Source: Sipunculus nudus
Taxonomy: Eukaryota > Annelida > Sipuncula > Golfingiida > Sipunculidae
NCBI GenBank assembly: GCA_026874595.1
Contig: CM049310.1
Location: 44,795,058-44,859,057 of the forward strand
DNA: 64,000 nucleotides
Reading direction: 5' to 3'
Each line of letters starts with the position of its first letter. The stretch's first letter is position 1. This document shows positions 60,021 to 64,000 of the stretch, piece after piece. The notes under the pieces are model-generated. The model did no database searches, was not told the origin of the DNA, and saw only the letters and a list, made by a program, of their open reading frames with translations. Made by a program: the position numbers and the translations under genes.

Positions 60021-60568
60021 CCCACGGCGTGTCTACCGTAATAAACCGTAGAAACACCGTAGTAAGACCTAACTGGCACCGTGACCACCGCAAGTCCACC
60101 GTAACTCAACCGTGGCAGCACCGTAAGTACCGTAGCAATACCGTAGTGGCACCGTATAGAACCGTATAGGTCAAACAGCTACACCGTGGGTCATACCGTG
60201 CTGAACCGTAATGACGCCGTTGGCACCGTAGCGTCACCTTACTGACACCCTAGGGCCACCGGGACTAAACGTAATATACCATGCAATACCGTACTGACAC
60301 CGGGGAAGATGATGACCTTGACGATCGTCGAGACCTCCACGGTGGATATTACGAAATTTCGTCCCGGTTCTTCCCGGTTTGAAAGCCGGGACGAACCGGG
60401 GGTACATAAAACACCGTAGTAACACCTATGGTCGGTGTGACTGAGCCCTATGGATGCAAAACGGTGATACCCGGTGTTTACACGGCGATGCCGTAGATAA
60501 CACGGATGATTCCGGAACGATGTTCCGGGATTATCCGTGTTGCTATCCGTGAATATATGAAAGCCCCA

Positions 60569-60660
60569 TTTACAAAATCGCGCTGCTGTCCCCGGAACAC
60601 CACGGATTAAGGTCCGGGGTGATCCCTGTTACTATCCGTGAATGTGTGAAAGGGGCTTTA
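60569..60660. repeat. duplicated right terminus
   Basis: The right end carries two copies of the terminal repeat in tandem: one ending at 60660, and an inner one ending AAAGCCCCA at about 60568. Both contain CTATCCGTGAAT(A/G)T(A/G)TGAAAG. The left end has only one, which matches the inner copy better. Confidence 0.75.
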
Positions 60661-61766
60661 GTGATAGTGGGGCCCCCTGGAGAAAGAAAGTAAACTATTT
60701 GCACCCCTAAGAAGGAGCCAATACATGAATTATAAAATGATCACTGAAGCTTTATAAACATGATATAAAAAATGAGAAAAAAATTATTCCTCTTCCTGTT
60801 GCAGGTCTAATTATCTACCAAAAATGAAAATTATTTGCATTTTATCCGATGATCCCATCCACATTGAATTTGATATAATTCATTCATTTCATAATGGTCG
60901 CCTTTGACTTGTGTTGGTTTTCAATATGGTGAGCTCCCTCGCGAAACATATAACAGCGGGAATCGCGAAATTTAACCCCGCGAATATGAACCAAACCTAT
61001 CGGCACATGAACAGAGACCACTGATGTGATGGCTGGCGCAAAATGTGACGTCAATGGCAAAATTGAGAAATGACAACACTAGCAATACATGTTGTTTTTA
61101 TTCTTCCTTGAAAAATGGGCTGACAGTGCCAGAAATACTAAGCATTTGTGGAGATATAGAAAATTTTGTCACAGGGGTTTCCCTGTTGCTGACGTCACTG
61201 CCGTGTTGACAGTGCCCATTAATGTGCCAATAATTTTGAACAATTGACACAACCTATAGCTTTTTGTGTAAAAAAAAGAAAAAAATGTTTCCATGTGATT
61301 TGGAATACGTTTGCTTAAACTGAAGGCAGCTGCTTGGAACTTCATTAATTATACACTCTGCCGGATGATAGCACTCCAGATGTTTGAGTTTTGTCCTCAA
61401 TCGGGTCTCTCTCCAAGACAACAGTATATTTCTTCAAACCAAATGTATTTTAGAGCCATAAGAAAAAAATCATAGGCTTAATACAAATGATCGATATGAG
61501 CCATGATAAGCATTAACAATAAATATAAGAAGAGTATCGGAATATCTTTAAATACCATTTGTGTAACAATAATACCATTTTTACTTCTCAGCGCCATCTA
61601 GTATCCAAACTTTGAACAATACAGATGTTTTCTCGTTTAGATGATCTTTCGTTTCGGATTATGTCTTATTTTATTATAGTTTAGCTCACTCCAGTGAAAA
61701 TACTGCTATTCCATTTGCTATTACTGCAATCTATTATGCTATATGAGAATACAGAAAGGTGTGAAT
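60661..61766. other. non-coding interval
   Basis: No gene recognised. Confidence 0.5.
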
Positions 61767-62324
61767 TAGGGGTGTAGCCGGGATTTACCAAAGGTAGTTC
61801 CCGTGGATGGGGTTTGGTTGTGGCATGCCTGCTGAGCAAACGGTCCACACACTAATATATTTTGTGTATATTGGTGTGTATGAAATTGTATGTTTGTGCG
61901 AAATAGTCGAGTTTGAAATCCATGAACATTTTTGATTCTGCCAAAAATCAGCCTAAAATTTAAATATTCTCGTAACATTTTAAAACTCAAAAAAGAGAAA
62001 CAGTTTCCACAGCATAAATGTAATTTTGGAATGGTTGAAAAGAGTCAATTATTAAATTCAATTTATTAACTATTAACTTATTACTGTCAGTTTTATTATA
62101 ATCTTATTACTACTATAAGTTACGGATGAATGGTTCCTAATCTTAATTTTCTCATTAAGCCCATGACAGAGTCCCCTGGATATAACTCTATGTATAAATT
62201 GTTAAGGAGAAAGTGTACGGTTGACTTATATTTCTTGCTTTTAAAATTAATTTCATACTATAATTCTGCTAGCGTCCGGAAAGTAACTGGCGTGGCCCCC
62301 TCCCACATCATGGCTACGCCCCTG
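61767..62324. mobile_element. hAT-like non-autonomous element
   Basis: Left end TAGGGGTGTAGCCGGGATTT; right end, read inward, CAGGGGCGTAGCCATGATGT. Such CAGGGGCGTAGCC ends are widespread in hAT-type MITEs. The 558-base interior has no transposase. No 8-bp flanking duplication is visible. Confidence 0.55.
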
Positions 62325-63050
62325 TGGATGTCTCGTTCATGCAGTATGTGCACTAGGCGTTAGCAACAATTAGTGCATTTGACAATTTGGTGTAGTTTCA
62401 ATCGAATCAAATGTAATATGACAGGCCGGGCAAGAGAGTATTACCCTCAAGTTAATAGAATAGCTTTCTTTTTATTTTTATTTTATAGAATTTAAGATTT
62501 TTAATCATGCAAAGATTTTTTTTGCAGAGAGATAAAATGCGACATCATTGACATCCAGAAAATTTTCACCGGAGGTTGTCCCTCTTGAGATTGGGGAGGA
62601 ATGTGACTCATAGTTGTTAAATGATTTTCTCGGCATATTTGAATAGTGATTAAAACAGTCTCCCATGCCCATATGCTGAAACTGTAATAAATTTGGCAGG
62701 TAAGTATGAAAGATAGCTTTATTTACAATGATTACATAAAGTAGAAATAATGAGTCAGTCTGACCTGAAAGTACTGAATGAGCACACAATGCTGCTCAGA
62801 TGCGGAAGCAGTATTATCATGATTACTAATAGGGACTTAGAGGTACTCCATTTTAGTTATTCATGATAATAACTAAAATTAACTATTTACAGTTAGTCTA
62901 AATTATGCTTTGAAGTAATTGTAACTTACCATAGAAATCAATTTAATACCATCTGTATCGGTATATCGAAGCAGACCTAGCTAAAGTTCCTTTCCCTGTT
63001 TACGGCCTTTCAAAGGCAGGATGACGGTATTGAAGCCCGGTCTGTTTATT
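62325..63050. other. non-coding with a hairpin
   Basis: No gene. A perfect 12-bp hairpin lies at 62850-62879 (ATTTTAGTTATT, loop CATGAT, AATAACTAAAAT). Confidence 0.55.
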
Positions 63051-63054
63051 CGTC

Positions 63055-63250
63055 TGTGTGGCTGTCTGCTTGTGTGGCTGTCTAGCTGTCTGTATGTCTG
63101 TCCAGCTATGTGGCTGTCTAGCTGTCTGTCTGTCCGTATATGTGGTTGTCTAGCTTTCTGACCATGTGGCTGTCTATGTATATTTCTGTCTGTCTGTATA
63201 TGAAGCTGTCTAGCTGTGTGTGCGGCTGTCTAGCTGTATGTCTGTCCTGT
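63055..63250. repeat. GTCTGTCTG-rich simple repeat
   Basis: Degenerate tandem words TGTGGCTGTCTAGCTGTCTG over about 195 bases. Confidence 0.85.
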
Positions 63251-63489
63251 AACTCTAACCTGGACAGTCGGCCATCTCCGCTACCCATCCGGGTGCGATG
63301 CACGGAGTTACTACGTGTAGATGGTTTCGAGTCAACCGAATCCGTGTTAAGTTCTGTACGATTTCATGCATACATCACATCGGTGAAGATCAAGGACGTT
63401 TGACATCACAGGTCACGTGGCTGTGTGCACACAGTAAAGCTCGTTCTGGTTCTGTTCTGGCTAATAGTCGGCAGGGCCCCCAATCTTGG

Positions 63490-64000
63490 GGCATCACACT
63501 AACGGAAGAGTGGCGCTTATGGTTCTTGCTCAGGCGCTAGCCTGTTCTTGAATTGTGCTTCAGAATCGGCTGACACTACGGTCTGTGGTAGAGCATTCCA
63601 CTCTAAAATTGTCTATGAACTAAACGAATATTTAAATTGTTCAGACTTGGCTCTTAAGACTTTAAGATTATTTTGATTTGTATCTACACTTCGTGAGGGT
63701 CTATTTGTAAATGCAATATCAATAGAAGCTGCCGGCACCGCCAACTTTTTTTGAGTATTTTATACATCAATAGTAGCCTTTGATTTCGCCTCCCGACTTG
63801 TAGGGAATCTAACTTTAAATCATTTAATATGGCTGTAGCACTGGCCGTAGATGAATATGTAGATGTTATCCACCTGGCAGCTTGACGCTGAATTCCCTCG
63901 AGTTTGTCCGAATTTGTTTTCTTATGTGGGTCCCATATGGCTGAGGCATAATCCATTTTAATTATTGATTTAGATGCACCCAAGATATTTTTCGCTTGTA
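63490..64000 (-). pseudogene. LINE 3' end (L2/CR1-like), cut by window edge
   Basis: The minus-strand frame 63983-63684 reads IKMDYASAIWDPHKKTNSDK, LEGIQRQAARWI and a DSLQVGRRNQRLLLMYKI block, the conserved region after the polymerase in L2/CR1-like LINEs. After frame changes the tail LEWNALPQTVVSADSEAQ with FKNRLAPEQEP and a stop reaches about 63523, followed by a short 3' UTR. Coding sequence continues beyond position 64000, so the rest of the element may lie outside the window. Confidence 0.85.

Larger units (their letters stand above)
58621..60660. mobile_element. 2-kb inverted-repeat element with phased ACCGT arrays
   Basis: The left end TAAAGCCCTTTCACACATTC and the right end (reverse strand TAAAGCCCCTTTCACACATT) are inverted repeats. 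The similarity runs inward for about 150 bases (CACGGAT-ATCCCGGA, ATCATCCGTGTTA, CACCGTGTAAAC-CCGGG, TTGCATCCATA, CAGTCACACC), once a nested insert at 58754-58993 is skipped. Inside are arrays of ACCGT (plus strand: 59025-59330, 60027-60300) and ACGGT (59343-59600), spaced mostly 9-12 bp. The middle (59610-60020) is different sequence with a TATA-like box and an acidic frame on the minus strand. No transposase seen. The ends start next to TA, so a TA target duplication is possible. Family unknown to me. Confidence 0.75.

Overview
This is an AT-rich, gene-poor window of a nuclear animal genome. Several repeat types point to a lophotrochozoan, most likely a mollusc: composite elements with tandem cores and GGACGGACGG tails, closed by a TAGCTCA...TGAGCTA hairpin; a Ty3/gypsy retrotransposon with integrase upstream of reverse transcriptase; and a neuropeptide receptor of the allatostatin-A/galanin/buccalin type. 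The species call is inference; the repeats and the receptor are read directly from the sequence.

Only one convincing host gene is present: an intronless GPCR coding region (38472-39515, +) with all seven membrane segments. It lies in an exon that starts at a splice acceptor near 38199 and has a polyadenylation signal near 40131. The 5' non-coding exon or exons and the promoter are upstream and not identified; a weak candidate first exon with a good donor lies near 15540-15617.

Most other structure is mobile or repetitive DNA. From left to right: an E-box-bearing 38-bp minisatellite (8.2 kb), a tRNA-like SINE (8.6 kb), a composite tandem-core element (9.8-10.6 kb), hAT-like MITE copies (10.6 and 26.3 kb), a LINE 3' end (11.9 kb), a perfect 75-bp duplication (14 kb), a 468-bp segmental duplication (23.8-24.6 kb), an inverted-repeat MITE family (29.4 and 47.2 kb), a 6-kb degenerate LTR retrotransposon (31.05-37.06 kb, minus strand), a truncated pogo/Tigger-type transposase (40.7 kb), a second composite element (43.5-44.8 kb), a dispersed family with copies at 28.7, 45.4 and 46.3 kb, a 26-bp perfect hairpin set between AT arrays (49.7 kb), a 60-copy array of a 50-bp satellite with higher-order structure (53.7-56.7 kb), a LINE reverse transcriptase fragment (57.5 kb), a 2-kb inverted-repeat element (58.6-60.7 kb) and a LINE 3' end running off the window (63.5-64 kb, minus).

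The most unusual item is the 58.6-60.7 kb element. Its termini are inverted repeats, and its interior is packed with ACCGT/ACGGT motifs spaced mostly 9-12 bp apart, about one DNA helical turn. These arrays flank a small cargo block with a TATA-like sequence and an acidic open frame. A smaller TA-flanked inverted-repeat element that carries the same motif is nested in its left end.
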